Origin: Pseudomonadota bacterium
GTDB taxonomy: Bacteria > Pseudomonadota > Gammaproteobacteria > Steroidobacterales > Steroidobacteraceae
Direction: 5' to 3'
Assembly: GCA_021847105.1 (NCBI GenBank)
Contig: JAJZUT010000012.1
Span: 1-64,000 of the forward strand
Length of the DNA stretch: 64,000 bases
Within the stretch, counting starts at the first letter, position 1. Every line of letters begins with the position of its first letter. A model generated the notes under the pieces. The model saw only the letters and a program-made list of their open reading frames with translations. It ran no database searches and was not told the DNA's origin. Positions 1 to 9,031 of this stretch are shown piece after piece. Made by a program: the position numbers and the translations under genes.

Positions 1-45
1 TCGTCGGCGTCGCTCCAGCTCCTTGCGTTTCTCTGAGTGCTTCAT
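1..45 (-). CDS. IS630 transposase, N-terminal fragment (window edge)
   Basis: Only the first 15 codons, beginning MKHSEKRKEL, are present. They match the start of the first reading frame of the complete copy at 9715-10712. The ATG at 45 is chosen because the same start is present in all three copies. The gene continues beyond base 1, so nothing can be said about whether it is intact. Confidence 0.7.
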   Translation of the reverse strand, partial: MKHSEKRKELERRRR

Positions 46-126
46 CAGTACCCCGAATGTAACCATTCCGGGTACTTGGACCGCAAGCAGCGTAAAAAGT
101 GTCACTCACTTACGCATTTCTCAATA
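1..126 (-). mobile_element. IS630-family element, copy C, terminal part cut by window edge
   Basis: This stretch is almost identical to the last 126 bases of the intact copy at 9685-10793 and ends in the same terminal inverted repeat, finishing with CTCAATA at 120-126. It holds the 5' end of the transposase gene on the minus strand; the rest lies outside the window. Its orientation is the same as that of the other two copies. Confidence 0.9.
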
Positions 127-556
127 ACAAGAGCCGCATAGGTTATTGAAACCAATACGGTTAAAGTGTCTAATGCGTTAGACTGATCGCCTTCAGCCAT
201 ACTCTTTACTCACCGCCCCGGACCATCATGGTAAGCCGATATGATCCTCAGCCAGCGACTACGCGCTCATGAAAAGTGCCGTGCGTCTCGACTGCTCTGT
301 GTAGATCGCCGTATAAGACGATCGAGCTTTTCACGCTCAGCGAGTATACCGGCCGGCCGCGGTCGTGCCCAAGGAACATCGGTGTCGCCCTGCGCCAGTC
401 CTATTGACGATCGCGATCCGTCGGATGCTCTCGGCGCAGCAGAATCAGAGCTACTGCGGAATGTCGCGCGCCAAGACCCTATCCAGTGCATCCGCACGGG
501 TAACGGCGATTGAGTGCCCTGCGGGTCATCGCTCCATACCCATTCGATGAAAGATC
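127..556. other. No convincing gene between IS630 copy C and the sulfotransferase
   Basis: About 430 bases. The open frames here overlap on both strands, have no recognisable domain and no good ribosome binding site. The interval probably carries the upstream region of the sulfotransferase gene plus sequence scarred by the insertion element. I see no clear promoter, RNA gene or repeat. Confidence 0.5.
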
Positions 557-1486
557 ATGATGACTGAGAGAAATATCGAATTCGCCATCATTGGCGCTGC
601 AAAGTCGGCTTCTACCTGGCTGCATCTCGCGCTCCGGCAGCATCCTGCTATCTACATGCCGGGGACTGAATCCGCATTCTTCGAAGACCCATTTTACGAT
701 CCCAAGGACCTTTCACCGCTGCGAACCATCGTGGCCGAGGCACCGTCGAACACACAAATCGGTATTAAGTGCCCGAACTATCTGTGCTCCAGGGAATGCG
801 CACCACGGCTGGCGCACCACCTACCCGAAATCCGGATGATCGCGATCCTCCGCAACCCGATCGATCGAGCGATCTCCCAGTACTATCACCTCATTCGTTC
901 CGGTCGTCTACCGGTGGCGCCCGCGGATGCAGCATTCCAAACGTATCTACGCGGCGAGTTTGACCCCCCGTTTGCGAAAAAACTGATCCTCGACTTCGGT
1001 AACTACGGTGCGGGTCTGCAGGTCTACCGACAGCATTTCTCCGCCGATCGTCTCCTCGTCTTGACGGATATTGAGTTGTCCGCGGACCGACAGGAGGTCT
1101 TCCGGCGAGCCTGCCGATTCCTTGGGGTTAGCGACGATTTCATGCCGGCGACCATCGCCTTGCCACGCAATCAAGGCGTATATTTCACACCGATCTTGTC
1201 CGCGATTCAGCGTCTAAACAGCATTGGCTTCACGTTTGACCCTCGACTCGGGACCGAACGGATTCGCCCCGGTGTCCTGCCGTCATTCGCTCGGCGCCTC
1301 GCGATCATGACCAGCCGCGCGTCAGCATTGCTGCGGCATTTTGTACACGATCAGGAGCCAGCAGTCTCCGCCGAGGTTCGAGCGAAGCTTCTTGAGCATT
1401 ATCGCAGCGACGTTAAACTGCTCGAAGTGCTGACCGGGCTCGACCTGCAGCAATGGACGCAATTGCACCTGCCTGTCCGGGGCTGA
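557..1486 (+). CDS. Sulfotransferase family protein
   Basis: A 309-residue cytosolic protein with the two PAPS-binding signatures of the sulfotransferase superfamily. The 5'-phosphosulfate loop is GAAKSASTWLHLAL at about residues 13-26, with Lys16 in the expected place. The 3'-phosphate loop is RNPIDRAISQYYHLI at about 99-113, with Arg99 and Ser107. By family it moves sulfate from PAPS to a hydroxyl or amino group, typically on a glycan or lipid. Two methionines begin the frame (557 and 560). It is followed on the same strand by a methyltransferase and a FemAB-like gene, so it probably decorates a surface polysaccharide or glycolipid. The substrate cannot be read from the sequence. No PAPS synthesis genes are in the window. 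Confidence 0.85.
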   Translation: MMTERNIEFAIIGAAKSASTWLHLALRQHPAIYMPGTESAFFEDPFYDPKDLSPLRTIVAEAPSNTQIGIKCPNYLCSRECAPRLAHHLPEIRMIAILRNPIDRAISQYYHLIRSGRLPVAPADAAFQTYLRGEFDPPFAKKLILDFGNYGAGLQVYRQHFSADRLLVLTDIELSADRQEVFRRACRFLGVSDDFMPATIALPRNQGVYFTPILSAIQRLNSIGFTFDPRLGTERIRPGVLPSFARRLAIMTSRASALLRHFVHDQEPAVSAEVRAKLLEHYRSDVKLLEVLTGLDLQQWTQLHLPVRG

Positions 1487-1541
1487 AGCTCCGATCGTCC
1501 CGCGCTATTTTTCAGAGACATGTTCCACGAGGCGCATTGAC

Positions 1542-2228
1542 ATGCATCGCGACTGGCAGGTTTTTTGGTCACGACAACACGACCCACGATACGGCACGGA
1601 CGACCCCGAGTTCATCCGCAATCACGGCGAGGAAATTGCGATTCTGCTCGGCGATCTGGAGGACCGCCGTGTACTGGAACTCGGCTGTGGTTCCGGTACT
1701 CTGTACCGAGCCCTGGGTTTGCAACGGACTCAAGCCTACCGCGGCGTCGACTTTTCGCAGAGCATGCTCGATGAATTCCGCGGGCACGAACCGGACGTTC
1801 AGGTTCTGTGCGCCGATGCTGCAAGCTACCGAGATTCCGACCAGTATGATGTGGTGTTTTCGAACCAAGTCGCACAATACTTCGACCGCACGATGCTCGA
1901 GCGACACCTGGCCAACGCGTGCGCCATGCTGGCACCGGGAGGCCGCATCCTTCTCTGCTCTGTCCCCTGGAAGAACGCCCGGGCCGCCTATCACGTTCCC
2001 TCTACACCGGGCAATCTCCTGCGGTACGCACGCGGATGGTGCCGCCTCTGCCTGTCCCGGCTTGGGGTCGATCGGCTGGGCCATTGGTATTCATTCCGGG
2101 ATTTCCGGCGTTTGGCTCGCGCCCAAGGACTTGAGGTGCGTTTTTTTGGCTGTATGCATTATCCGTACCGATTCCATGCCGAGTTCCGCGCGACCCGCGT
2201 TGACGCCAGGCCTGCGCCTTCCCCATGA
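1542..2228 (+). CDS. Class I SAM-dependent methyltransferase
   Basis: A 228-residue protein with the Rossmann-fold SAM motif VLELGCGSG at about residues 44-52, the acidic end of strand 2 (GVDFSQSML), and a post-motif region NACAMLAPGGRILLC typical of Methyltransf_11/25 enzymes. It starts 55 bases after the sulfotransferase and its end overlaps the next gene by four bases (ATGA), which suggests translation from one mRNA. The acceptor is unknown. In this setting a sugar or lipid O-methylation is the simplest guess. No signal peptide or membrane segment is visible. Confidence 0.82.
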   Translation: MHRDWQVFWSRQHDPRYGTDDPEFIRNHGEEIAILLGDLEDRRVLELGCGSGTLYRALGLQRTQAYRGVDFSQSMLDEFRGHEPDVQVLCADAASYRDSDQYDVVFSNQVAQYFDRTMLERHLANACAMLAPGGRILLCSVPWKNARAAYHVPSTPGNLLRYARGWCRLCLSRLGVDRLGHWYSFRDFRRLARAQGLEVRFFGCMHYPYRFHAEFRATRVDARPAPSP

Positions 2229-3178
2229 GCGTCCAGCCTCAATCAACTAGCTACTGTCTGTTCCAGGAGCCTTGGTGGCTCGACCTTACCGCGCGCGGCG
2301 AATGGGACGAGGTGAGAATTGAAAATGCTGGGCAAGTGATCGCACGCCTCCCGTACCGCATTCTGCGTCGGCACGGAGTGCGCGTTCTCACTCAACCACC
2401 GCTTACGCCGTACCTTGGTCCGTGGTACCGACCGTCCACGGCGAAAGCCGGCAGTCAATTCTCCGAGCGGCGTCAGCTGACCGCAGAGCTTCTCGCGAAA
2501 CTGCCCAAGGCGCCACTGTTCTCGCAGAACCAATGGCCCGGCATTACGGACTGCCTACCATTTCTCTGGGAGGGATTCTCCGAGCAGATTGGATACACTC
2601 ATTGGCTGGAGAATCTGCCGGACACAGACGGCCTATGGCGCGGCTTTCTCGAGCCCACCCGCAGGGAAATCCGCAAAGCCGAAAAGCGGGTGGAGTTGAT
2701 CGAATCAGATGATGTAGACCTGCTATGTCACCTGCACGAGCGCGCCTTCACACAACGAGGCATATCTGCCCCGCGCCGGAGAGAAGTCGTGCGGCGGGTT
2801 TCGGAAGGCGCATTACGTGCAGGACACGCGCGTCTGGTATTTGCCCGTGACGACCAACAGAACATGCACGCCGCCGCACTCGTGGTTTTTGATATGCGCT
2901 CGGCCCACTACCTTCTGGGCGGTTCGGATGCCCGATTCCGCACCAGCGGTGCTGCCAGCCTCATACTCTGGGACGCCATCCGCTTCGCCTCGTCGCGATG
3001 CGCAATATTCGATTTCGAAGGTTCCATGCAGGAATCCATCGCAAGGTTCTTTCGCGGATTCAACTCCCGGCCACTCCCGGTTTTCCATCTCACCAAGGCT
3101 AGCCGCCCCGCCGAGATCGCGATCAGCCTATTCAATGCCTTTGCGGGACTAACAGGCCGTCGCCGGCTACGACTTTAG
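2225..3178 (+). CDS. FemAB/GNAT-like acyltransferase
   Basis: A 317-residue protein resembling the GNAT_6 / FemAB-type peptidoglycan bridge and polysaccharide-modifying acyltransferases. The features are an N-terminal segment with FQEPWWLDLTA, a middle section with TRREIRKAEK, and a C-terminal part reading AHYLLGGSD and DFEGSM, which is characteristic of this family. It overlaps the methyltransferase by ATGA and meets the ceramidase-like gene end to end with no gap. The three plus-strand genes form one likely operon for modifying a surface glycan. Donor and acceptor are not predictable. Confidence 0.75.
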   Translation: MSVQPQSTSYCLFQEPWWLDLTARGEWDEVRIENAGQVIARLPYRILRRHGVRVLTQPPLTPYLGPWYRPSTAKAGSQFSERRQLTAELLAKLPKAPLFSQNQWPGITDCLPFLWEGFSEQIGYTHWLENLPDTDGLWRGFLEPTRREIRKAEKRVELIESDDVDLLCHLHERAFTQRGISAPRRREVVRRVSEGALRAGHARLVFARDDQQNMHAAALVVFDMRSAHYLLGGSDARFRTSGAASLILWDAIRFASSRCAIFDFEGSMQESIARFFRGFNSRPLPVFHLTKASRPAEIAISLFNAFAGLTGRRRLRL

Positions 3179-4420
3179 TCAGTCCGAACGCGCATCACCG
3201 AGCAGCCGCTTGCTAACAATCTCGTGGACATCGCGCCTGAATCTGCCACGCAAGCCAAATCGCTTCATGAACCCATCGGCTTCGTAACCGCCCTGCGAAA
3301 CCATATCACCAACGGGGAGGTAACCGAACACATCCTCGATGCAACTGACCGGGATCACGGAGGTCGCTGGAAGGGCCGCGCGGGCGAGCGCAACGTACTC
3401 GACCACCACTTCGGCCGAAAGACCACAGATCGCCAAGTCGCCGCCGAAGCTAATAGTGCGGCACACAAGCTGTTTGCGCGATTTCAGTCCCAGCTCACTG
3501 ATATCGAGCGATCGCAGACCGCATTCGATTGGCCCGAGCACCGCCCTGCCCGGCTCCGTAATGACGCGGTCAACGGCATGTGCAAGACGATCACACCAGT
3601 CTGACCACTCCCCAGCGGACGGCGCAAAAAACTGGCTCGGCGACCGATTGCCACCCCCTTCGCCGGAGGCATAACCATAGGGATTAATGTTTCCCGAGAA
3701 ACCTTGCCAGAATAAGATTGGAATGTCGCTCGTTTGTTCTCGAAGAGCCTCCCGTACCCGCCCAGGGTATTCAGCCGAAACCGAATCTATTTCCGGAAAG
3801 GTATTCGGATGACAAGCATAGCTCCATCCTATCGCCAGAATCCTTCCATTCCCCGCCCGCATCACGAGTGCGCGCACCACATCATCACGCGGACCCGACT
3901 CATTGGGCGCAATCACAGTCCTAAAACCGACGCAGGGGTAGCATCGAGCCACACCGAAGCGGCGAACCCGTCGGTTGACTGATTGTTCCACCTTGATTTC
4001 ATAAAACGTGAACGTCGCTGGTGAACCCACTTCATTCAACAATACGTCGATGAGCTCGACAAGTCGGCGCGCTACAAAATCCCGGTAGGAGGTCGATACC
4101 TCACCGAGTGCCGGCAACGACTCTTCTGTCGCAGGCGCTGAATGGGTATGGGTTGCCGCAAGAAAGATCCTCTCCCTCGGGACACGGTCCTTAAAAGCCC
4201 GGAACACATGCTCACTGATGTGAGACCCCACATAGAGGAGATCCAAGGAGGCAAATACTGAAACCTCTCCTCGCTCTCGAATGACGACGACATTCGCCTC
4301 AAGACGATCAGCAACGGAATCGAAGGCCGGCTTCCGTTGTGCCCGATAGCTAGCAAGTGCAACTGGAGCAATCGGCGTGATGTCAACTCGTCCTGTCGCG
4401 ATTTCATACTCTCCGGTCAC
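3179..4420 (-). CDS. Neutral/alkaline ceramidase-like hydrolase
   Basis: A 413-residue protein matching the N-terminal catalytic domain of neutral/alkaline non-lysosomal ceramidases. It has the zinc-binding THTHSAP motif at about residues 90-96 and a second histidine in ACHPNTF. The family cleaves amide bonds of ceramides, but many bacterial relatives have other or unknown substrates. This one is much shorter than secreted bacterial ceramidases (about 650 residues) and lacks their C-terminal immunoglobulin-like domain. It also has no signal peptide, so a cytosolic role is likely. The start is GTG at 4420, preceded by a strong AGGAGG. It converges on the FemAB-like gene. Confidence 0.78.
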   Translation of the reverse strand: MTGEYEIATGRVDITPIAPVALASYRAQRKPAFDSVADRLEANVVVIRERGEVSVFASLDLLYVGSHISEHVFRAFKDRVPRERIFLAATHTHSAPATEESLPALGEVSTSYRDFVARRLVELIDVLLNEVGSPATFTFYEIKVEQSVNRRVRRFGVARCYPCVGFRTVIAPNESGPRDDVVRALVMRAGNGRILAIGWSYACHPNTFPEIDSVSAEYPGRVREALREQTSDIPILFWQGFSGNINPYGYASGEGGGNRSPSQFFAPSAGEWSDWCDRLAHAVDRVITEPGRAVLGPIECGLRSLDISELGLKSRKQLVCRTISFGGDLAICGLSAEVVVEYVALARAALPATSVIPVSCIEDVFGYLPVGDMVSQGGYEADGFMKRFGLRGRFRRDVHEIVSKRLLGDARSD

Positions 4421-4550
4421 GCACTCCTCCTAAGCAGACAGTGTCGCCCTTCCAAAAAATGCCTCTATTGAATCTCGAGTGGGTGATGCGGCCTTCAGAG
4501 CCCGCATCGGCGCGGGCAAATCGCGTCGACGTCAATATGCCCGCTCCCCT

Positions 4551-4868
4551 CTACTGATGACCGGGAGTGGACTTACTGACTGCGAGCGCGCAGCTGTACG
4601 TGGCAGACGGATTGACACCTTTAAACGCCGAACAAAGATAGACCTTGTCGTTACAGGCAGCATTCCAGGTCCCACTGCCATTCCACTCCAGATGTATATT
4701 CGAAATCCTATTATCTGCAGGATGGCACCCCGTGTGCCCTGCACTAATCATTTGCAGCGCGTGCGCCGTTGCAGGCGATTTCTGTATCTGACTTACGCTT
4801 GCGCAGGCAGTGGAAAGCAGAACTACTAGTGAAGCCAAAATAGCCAATTTCGCATGTCGTGAAATCAT
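4551..4868 (-). CDS. Small cysteine-rich lipoprotein of unknown function
   Basis: A 105-residue protein. The start MISRHAKL at 4868 is set by GGAGG about ten bases upstream. The N-terminus is a hydrophobic signal with lipobox LLSTAC, so the mature protein should be lipid-anchored. The mature part carries four spaced cysteines, including GTWNAAC and KVYLCSA, a pattern seen in small uncharacterised proteobacterial lipoproteins. It lies between the ceramidase-like gene and the ISL3 element and has its own short intergenic regions. No function can be assigned. Confidence 0.65.
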   Translation of the reverse strand: MISRHAKLAILASLVVLLSTACASVSQIQKSPATAHALQMISAGHTGCHPADNRISNIHLEWNGSGTWNAACNDKVYLCSAFKGVNPSATYSCALAVSKSTPGHQ

Positions 4869-5005
4869 GACTACACAACCTCCTGCGGCGCCAGTATCGC
4901 GACGGTGCTTTCGTTGTTCAGCCCTCGACGCTCTTTCCAAAGAACCACCGACGGCGAGTCCTTCGCATAATCAATGTTACCACGGCAGGCGCTAGATTGA
5001 ATTCA

Positions 5006-6475
5006 GGTTCCTCTGAGGCGACACGGTCTTCCGGGTAATCCACAGTGCGGCAGCCGACCGACGGCCGGGCGGCTGCAGGCGGCCTGGCCAAGCGGTCGGG
5101 CGAGCGTAGCGAGCGCCTGTGGACCCATGAGGGCAACCCCGTCGAGGTGGCACGATGCGTCCTTTGCTGCGGTAGGATTTCGGTTCACAGCAAACGGATA
5201 GGTCGGAATGGTCACTGAGAAAATCTTCGAGACGGCCCTCGGCATCAGCAGTCCCTGTTTCATCGCCGGGATGAACTTCGATCCAAACCAGAGGAAGCTC
5301 AATATCCATGTCGATTTCGAGGTCGGCAGCCGCTTTGCGGTGCCGGGGCAGGCAGGTATGCATCCGGTGCACGACACGGTCACCAAGACTTACCGGCACC
5401 TGAACTTCTTCCAGCACGAGTGCGAACTCGAGGTGCGCCTTCCGCGGGTGAAGCTGCCCGACGGCAAGGTCATGCAGATCACCCCGCCCTGGAGAGGCAA
5501 GCTCTCCGGGTTCACGCTACTGTTTGAGGCTTTCGTGCTGCTGCTGGCCCGAGAGACGACCTTCACCGGAGCGGCGCGCATCAGCGGGCTGTCGATCCAC
5601 CGGGTGATGAGCCTGTGCGAGCGCTACGTGGACGAGGCGGTCAGCACCGCGGACTTCAGCGAGGTACACCGGCTGGCGATCGATGAGACCTCCCGTGCCA
5701 AGGGCCACGATTACGTCAGCCTCTTTGCCGATGCCGACCCCGATCCCGAGCGCCGTCGAGTACTGTTCGTCGCCGAGGGCCGAGAGGCCGATACAGTGGG
5801 CGCCTTTGCCCCCAACCTGTGCGCCCATGGCGGCAAGCCCACCGAGATCGCCTCGATCAGCATCGACATGTCCCCGGCGTTCATCAAGGGTGTCCAGGAA
5901 CACTTTCCCAAGGCCCAGATCACCTTCGACAAGTTTCATGTGATCGCCCATGCCTCTGAGGCGATCACCACGATGCGTCGTGAGGAACAGCAGCGCGATC
6001 CGAGCCTCAAGGGGCTGCGCTGGGTGCTGTTGAAAGACCGCAGCAAGCTCACCCACGCCCAGCGCGCCGAACTCGACGGCTTGCTTTCGCGCATGACCAC
6101 CACCCGCACCGCTCGTGCCTGGCACTATCGCGAACAGCTGCGCGACATCCTCACCCGCAAGCAGCCCACCGTCGTCGCCCGGCTCCTGAACGCCTGGTGC
6201 ACCAACGTGCTGCGCTCCAAAGTCGAGCCGATGAAGAAGGTGGCCGAGATGATCCGCAGTCATTTCGACGGCATCCTCGCCTGGGTGCATTCTCGCCAGA
6301 CCAACGGCTTCCTGGAAGCCATCAACGGGTTGTTCCAGGCTGCCAAGCGCAGGGCGCGCGGATACGTCCGCTTCAAAACAATCCGCACCGTCATCTTCAT
6401 GATCGCAGGCAAGCTCGACTTCTCCAGAATCAACCCCTACGTCGCAGCGTAGCCCACTCGCTTTTCAATAGAACC
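5006..6475 (+). mobile_element. ISL3-family insertion sequence
   Basis: The transposase gene at 5208-6452 defines the element. The outer limits are tentative: GGTTCCTCTGAGG at 5006 and the reverse complement of the sequence ending at 6475 (GGTTCTATTGAA) agree at about 8 of 12 positions. No 8-bp target duplication is obvious. About 200 bases of leader lie between the left end and the transposase. The right end sits only 12 bases from IS630 copy A. Confidence 0.55.
5208..6452 (+). CDS. ISL3-family transposase
   Basis: A 414-residue DDE transposase, full length for the ISL3 family and apparently intact. The catalytic residues appear in LAIDETSRAKG (first Asp), SIDMSPAFIKG (second Asp) and NGFLEAINGLFQ (Glu). 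The central GITFDKFHVIAHA-like segment, seen here as ITFDKFHVIAHA, is a family hallmark. An N-terminal HTH-like region precedes the catalytic core (TTFTGAARISGLSIHRVM). Nothing suggests cargo. It is the only copy of this element in the window. Confidence 0.93.
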   Translation: MVTEKIFETALGISSPCFIAGMNFDPNQRKLNIHVDFEVGSRFAVPGQAGMHPVHDTVTKTYRHLNFFQHECELEVRLPRVKLPDGKVMQITPPWRGKLSGFTLLFEAFVLLLARETTFTGAARISGLSIHRVMSLCERYVDEAVSTADFSEVHRLAIDETSRAKGHDYVSLFADADPDPERRRVLFVAEGREADTVGAFAPNLCAHGGKPTEIASISIDMSPAFIKGVQEHFPKAQITFDKFHVIAHASEAITTMRREEQQRDPSLKGLRWVLLKDRSKLTHAQRAELDGLLSRMTTTRTARAWHYREQLRDILTRKQPTVVARLLNAWCTNVLRSKVEPMKKVAEMIRSHFDGILAWVHSRQTNGFLEAINGLFQAAKRRARGYVRFKTIRTVIFMIAGKLDFSRINPYVAA

Positions 6476-6517
6476 CAAAAAATCCATTATTGAGTATTGC
6501 GTAAGTACGTGACCCGC

Positions 6518-7053
6518 TCAAAACATCTCCGTCTGTTTCCAGAATGCGGTCACGAGCGTGGCGCGTCGCTGCATCGAGCGCAGGTTCCTGCGAGTGCGCT
6601 GGGCGAGATCGGTGAAGTTCGTGGCGCAGTAGTTGGGCATGGCGTGATGCTTGAGGTAACCCCAGATGCATTCGACGGGGTTCATTTCCGGTGCGTACGC
6701 CGGCAGACGCTCGAGCACGATGCGGCCACGTTGGGCCTCCACATGGGCGCGCACGAGCTTCGAGCGGTGGACCTGCAGGCCGTCCCAGATGATCAGCAAC
6801 TTCTTGCCGATCGTCGTCTGCAGGGCCTTGAGGAATTCGACGATCTGTGGACTTTTGATCGAGCCGTTGAACAGGCGAAAGTAGAAGCGCCAGTAGCTGA
6901 TCCCGGCAATCACCGACAGCTGCTTCCAGCTGAAGCGGTACTGCAGGACCGGCGTTTCACCCTTCAGAGCCCAGGTTCTCGCGCGACAAGGTCTCTCGGA
7001 CAGACCCGACTCGTCTATGAAGACGATTACTCGGCCTTGTCGCGCAGCGATTT
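6518..7053 (-). CDS. IS630 transposase, C-terminal frame (exon 2), downstream of group II intron
   Basis: This is the DDE catalytic part of the transposase: VFIDESGLS (first Asp), LLIIWDGLQVHRS (second Asp) and PEMNPVECIWGYLKH (Glu). It has no start of its own. In copy B the same protein is reached from the upstream frame by a -1 shift on a run of seven A. Here the upstream frame is separated by the intron. The full transposase therefore needs intron splicing followed by frameshifting. No stop codon interrupts the catalytic section. Confidence 0.85.
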
Positions 7054-7168
7054 GGTGGGTAGAGACGAGCCTTGAACCGGTAGCCTTTACGGAGCCAGGC
7101 TGGGGCTGCGGCTTTCGCCGCAGTGCCCCCTCCGAGCCGGCCTGGGCCCTTGAACTCGTCTCCCCGCG

Positions 7169-7203
7169 CAGAACCCGGCGTGCGGATTTCCCGCACCGGG
7201 CTC
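7169..7203 (-). ncRNA. Group II intron domain V
   Basis: Read on the minus strand from 7203, the sequence starts GAGCCCGGTGCGG, has a GAAA tetraloop, and closes with CCGCACGCCGGGTTC. It is a hairpin of the conserved length with the catalytic AGC triad at its base. This is the most conserved ribozyme element and lies between the maturase stop and the intron 3' end, as expected. Confidence 0.9.
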
Positions 7204-7229
7204 CCACAGATGTTCGCCAAGTAAGCATT

Positions 7230-8525
7230 CTAGACCATCGGATGCGCGACTCGCGCGTACGGCAGGTCGAACCACGTGCAGCGCCGCAGGTAGGCCCAGG
7301 TGATCCGGGAGCGTTGGCTGCGATGGATGAGCGTGCGCCGCCACTGAAGCAGTACCTGGTCGCGCACCCAACGCAGTTTCGGCGTCGAGTGCGGAATGGC
7401 GAAGTACTGATTGAAGCCGCGCAGCATGATGCTCAGCCGCCGCCGTTGGTCCCCGGTCCTCCAATGCATATTCCTGCGAAGCCATTCCCCCGTGCGAGCC
7501 AGGAACTTCGTGCAGCTCTTGACGCTGGGAATCCGAACAAGGGCAAAGCGCCCCTTCCGGTCTCTCCCGCAAACGTGCGTGAAGCCCAGAAACTCGAACG
7601 TCTCTGGGCGGCGCCCACGCTTGCCAGCTGCCTCCGCAGCAAAGCGGCCGAACTGCAGTAGCCGTGTCTTCTCCTCGGCCAGCTCCAGGTCAAATCGTTG
7701 CAGCCTATCCTGCAGCTGCCAGCGAAAAGCATCTGCGTCGTGCCAGTGCTGGAAACTCACCACGAAATCATGGACAAACCGTACCAGATGCGCCTCCCCT
7801 CGACACCGCGGTCGAATCTTCTTCTCGAACCACAGGTCCAGGGAGTAATGCAGGTAGATGTTGGCCAACACACAAGATATCGGACCACCTTGCGGCGTCC
7901 CTGCTCCCGTGTACATGACAACTCCGTCTTGCATGGCGCCAGCGTTGAGCCATTTGCTGATGAGACCCAGGATCACTGGGTCAGCAATGCGCTCAGCCAC
8001 CATCCGGCGAAGCCATTGATGATTGACGCGAGTGAAGTATCCGCGGATATCCGCCTCGTATACGTAGGCCACCTTCTTCGCCAGCACGTGCGTTCGCACA
8101 GCTTGCAGCGTTTGGTGTGGATTACGTCCGGGACGATACCCGTAACTGCCGTCGCAGAAGTCCGCTTCGAACACAGCCTCCAGCAGACGCGCTACCGCTC
8201 TCTGAAGCAGCCGGTCTTCGACCGTGGGGATGCCCAGCGGCCTCGTTCCGACCTTGCCGGGTCCTTTGGGAATATCAACCCGTCGGACCGGCGGAGCGCG
8301 GTATGCGCCCGCCTTGAGCCGTGCGACGATCGCCTGACATCGTTGTTCCAGCTCTCGTTCAAACTGCTGAGTACTTTCCCCATCAATCCCACTTGCCCCA
8401 CGCCGGTTCAGCTGTCTCCAGGTCTCCTGAAGAAGCCCCGGCGTGAGCAGGTGGGCCAACGAGGTGAATCGCACCTTTCGGTCACACTGTGCCTTCTTGG
8501 CGATCTGAGCCAGTTGTGTGGACAT
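7230..8525 (-). CDS. ltrA: Group II intron reverse transcriptase/maturase (catalytic motif altered)
   Basis: A 431-residue intron-encoded protein. RT motifs in order are ASGIDGESTQQF, RPLGIPTVEDRLLQ, YEADIRGYF (first catalytic Asp), GTPQGGPISCVLAN, RFVHDFVVSF, and LGFTHVCG, followed by a maturase (X) domain with RRRLSIMLRGFNQYFAIP. No endonuclease domain follows. The fifth RT motif is normally YADD; here codons 250-253 read FVHD, with His252 (bases 7770-7772, CAT) replacing a metal-binding Asp (GAT). This should abolish reverse transcription but could leave splicing activity. The start at MSTQLAQIA (8525) has GGAGAC upstream. Confidence 0.93.
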   Translation of the reverse strand: MSTQLAQIAKKAQCDRKVRFTSLAHLLTPGLLQETWRQLNRRGASGIDGESTQQFERELEQRCQAIVARLKAGAYRAPPVRRVDIPKGPGKVGTRPLGIPTVEDRLLQRAVARLLEAVFEADFCDGSYGYRPGRNPHQTLQAVRTHVLAKKVAYVYEADIRGYFTRVNHQWLRRMVAERIADPVILGLISKWLNAGAMQDGVVMYTGAGTPQGGPISCVLANIYLHYSLDLWFEKKIRPRCRGEAHLVRFVHDFVVSFQHWHDADAFRWQLQDRLQRFDLELAEEKTRLLQFGRFAAEAAGKRGRRPETFEFLGFTHVCGRDRKGRFALVRIPSVKSCTKFLARTGEWLRRNMHWRTGDQRRRLSIMLRGFNQYFAIPHSTPKLRWVRDQVLLQWRRTLIHRSQRSRITWAYLRRCTWFDLPYARVAHPMV

Positions 8526-9031
8526 CGAATCTCGTCTCCGCGTGTACGAGGAATGTTTCCCCAGCTCAGCTCCCATCTGCCTCGCCCCTTCCCCCTGTAC
8601 GCGGCTTTCCCGCGCTCCGAGTACTATGAGCGAGCCCGACTTCCACCCGTGCTTTTGTCTTACTCAGGGCTCAGGCCCTTTCGCTCGACATACTCGATCC
8701 CGTGATCAAGGCAAGAATGGATCTCTCAGGTTCCTGCCGCTTCCATCTCCGGACGTGCCGTGCTCTCAGACCCCGCCGCAGTCTCCGGCTCCCTCGCCGA
8801 TGTCGGGAACCTACGATCGCCTTCCAGAATAAAAACCCTGTCGGCCTGCGGATGTACCTCTCACGAGGCTCGATCACTTCACTTGCGTTACGGCCCATCC
8901 GTCGCTCTGTCTACGCTTAACTCACGTCGTTACCTCCGTAAGCCCAAGACTCGATTCCCGGTGAGGCGGCTTCACCTCTTTCCGGGGCAGGAATTTCACC
9001 TGCTGGAAGCGTCAGTCTTACCCTGACGCAC

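Larger units (their letters stand above)
7054..9031 (-). mobile_element. Group II intron inside the IS630 transposase gene
   Basis: Comparison with copy B defines the insertion. Copy B has seven T on the plus strand at 10248-10254; copy A has three T (7051-7053), then 1,978 bases, then four T (9032-9035). On the minus strand the insert begins GTGCGTCAGGG, matching the GUGYG 5' consensus. It contains a maturase gene, a domain V at 7169-7203 and a domain VI stem, and ends CTACCCACC. Group II introns usually end AY, so the 3' boundary may be one base off. Bases 8526-9031 should hold domains I-III of the ribozyme. Confidence 0.9.

Noticed and set aside
241-513. 90-codon open frame before the sulfotransferase
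   Set aside because: Competes with overlapping frames on both strands, has no ribosome site and no domain.
6518-7228. Stand-alone 236-residue transposase reading out of the intron
   Set aside because: Its first 58 residues come from intron RNA domains; comparison with copy B shows the real gene continues across the intron.
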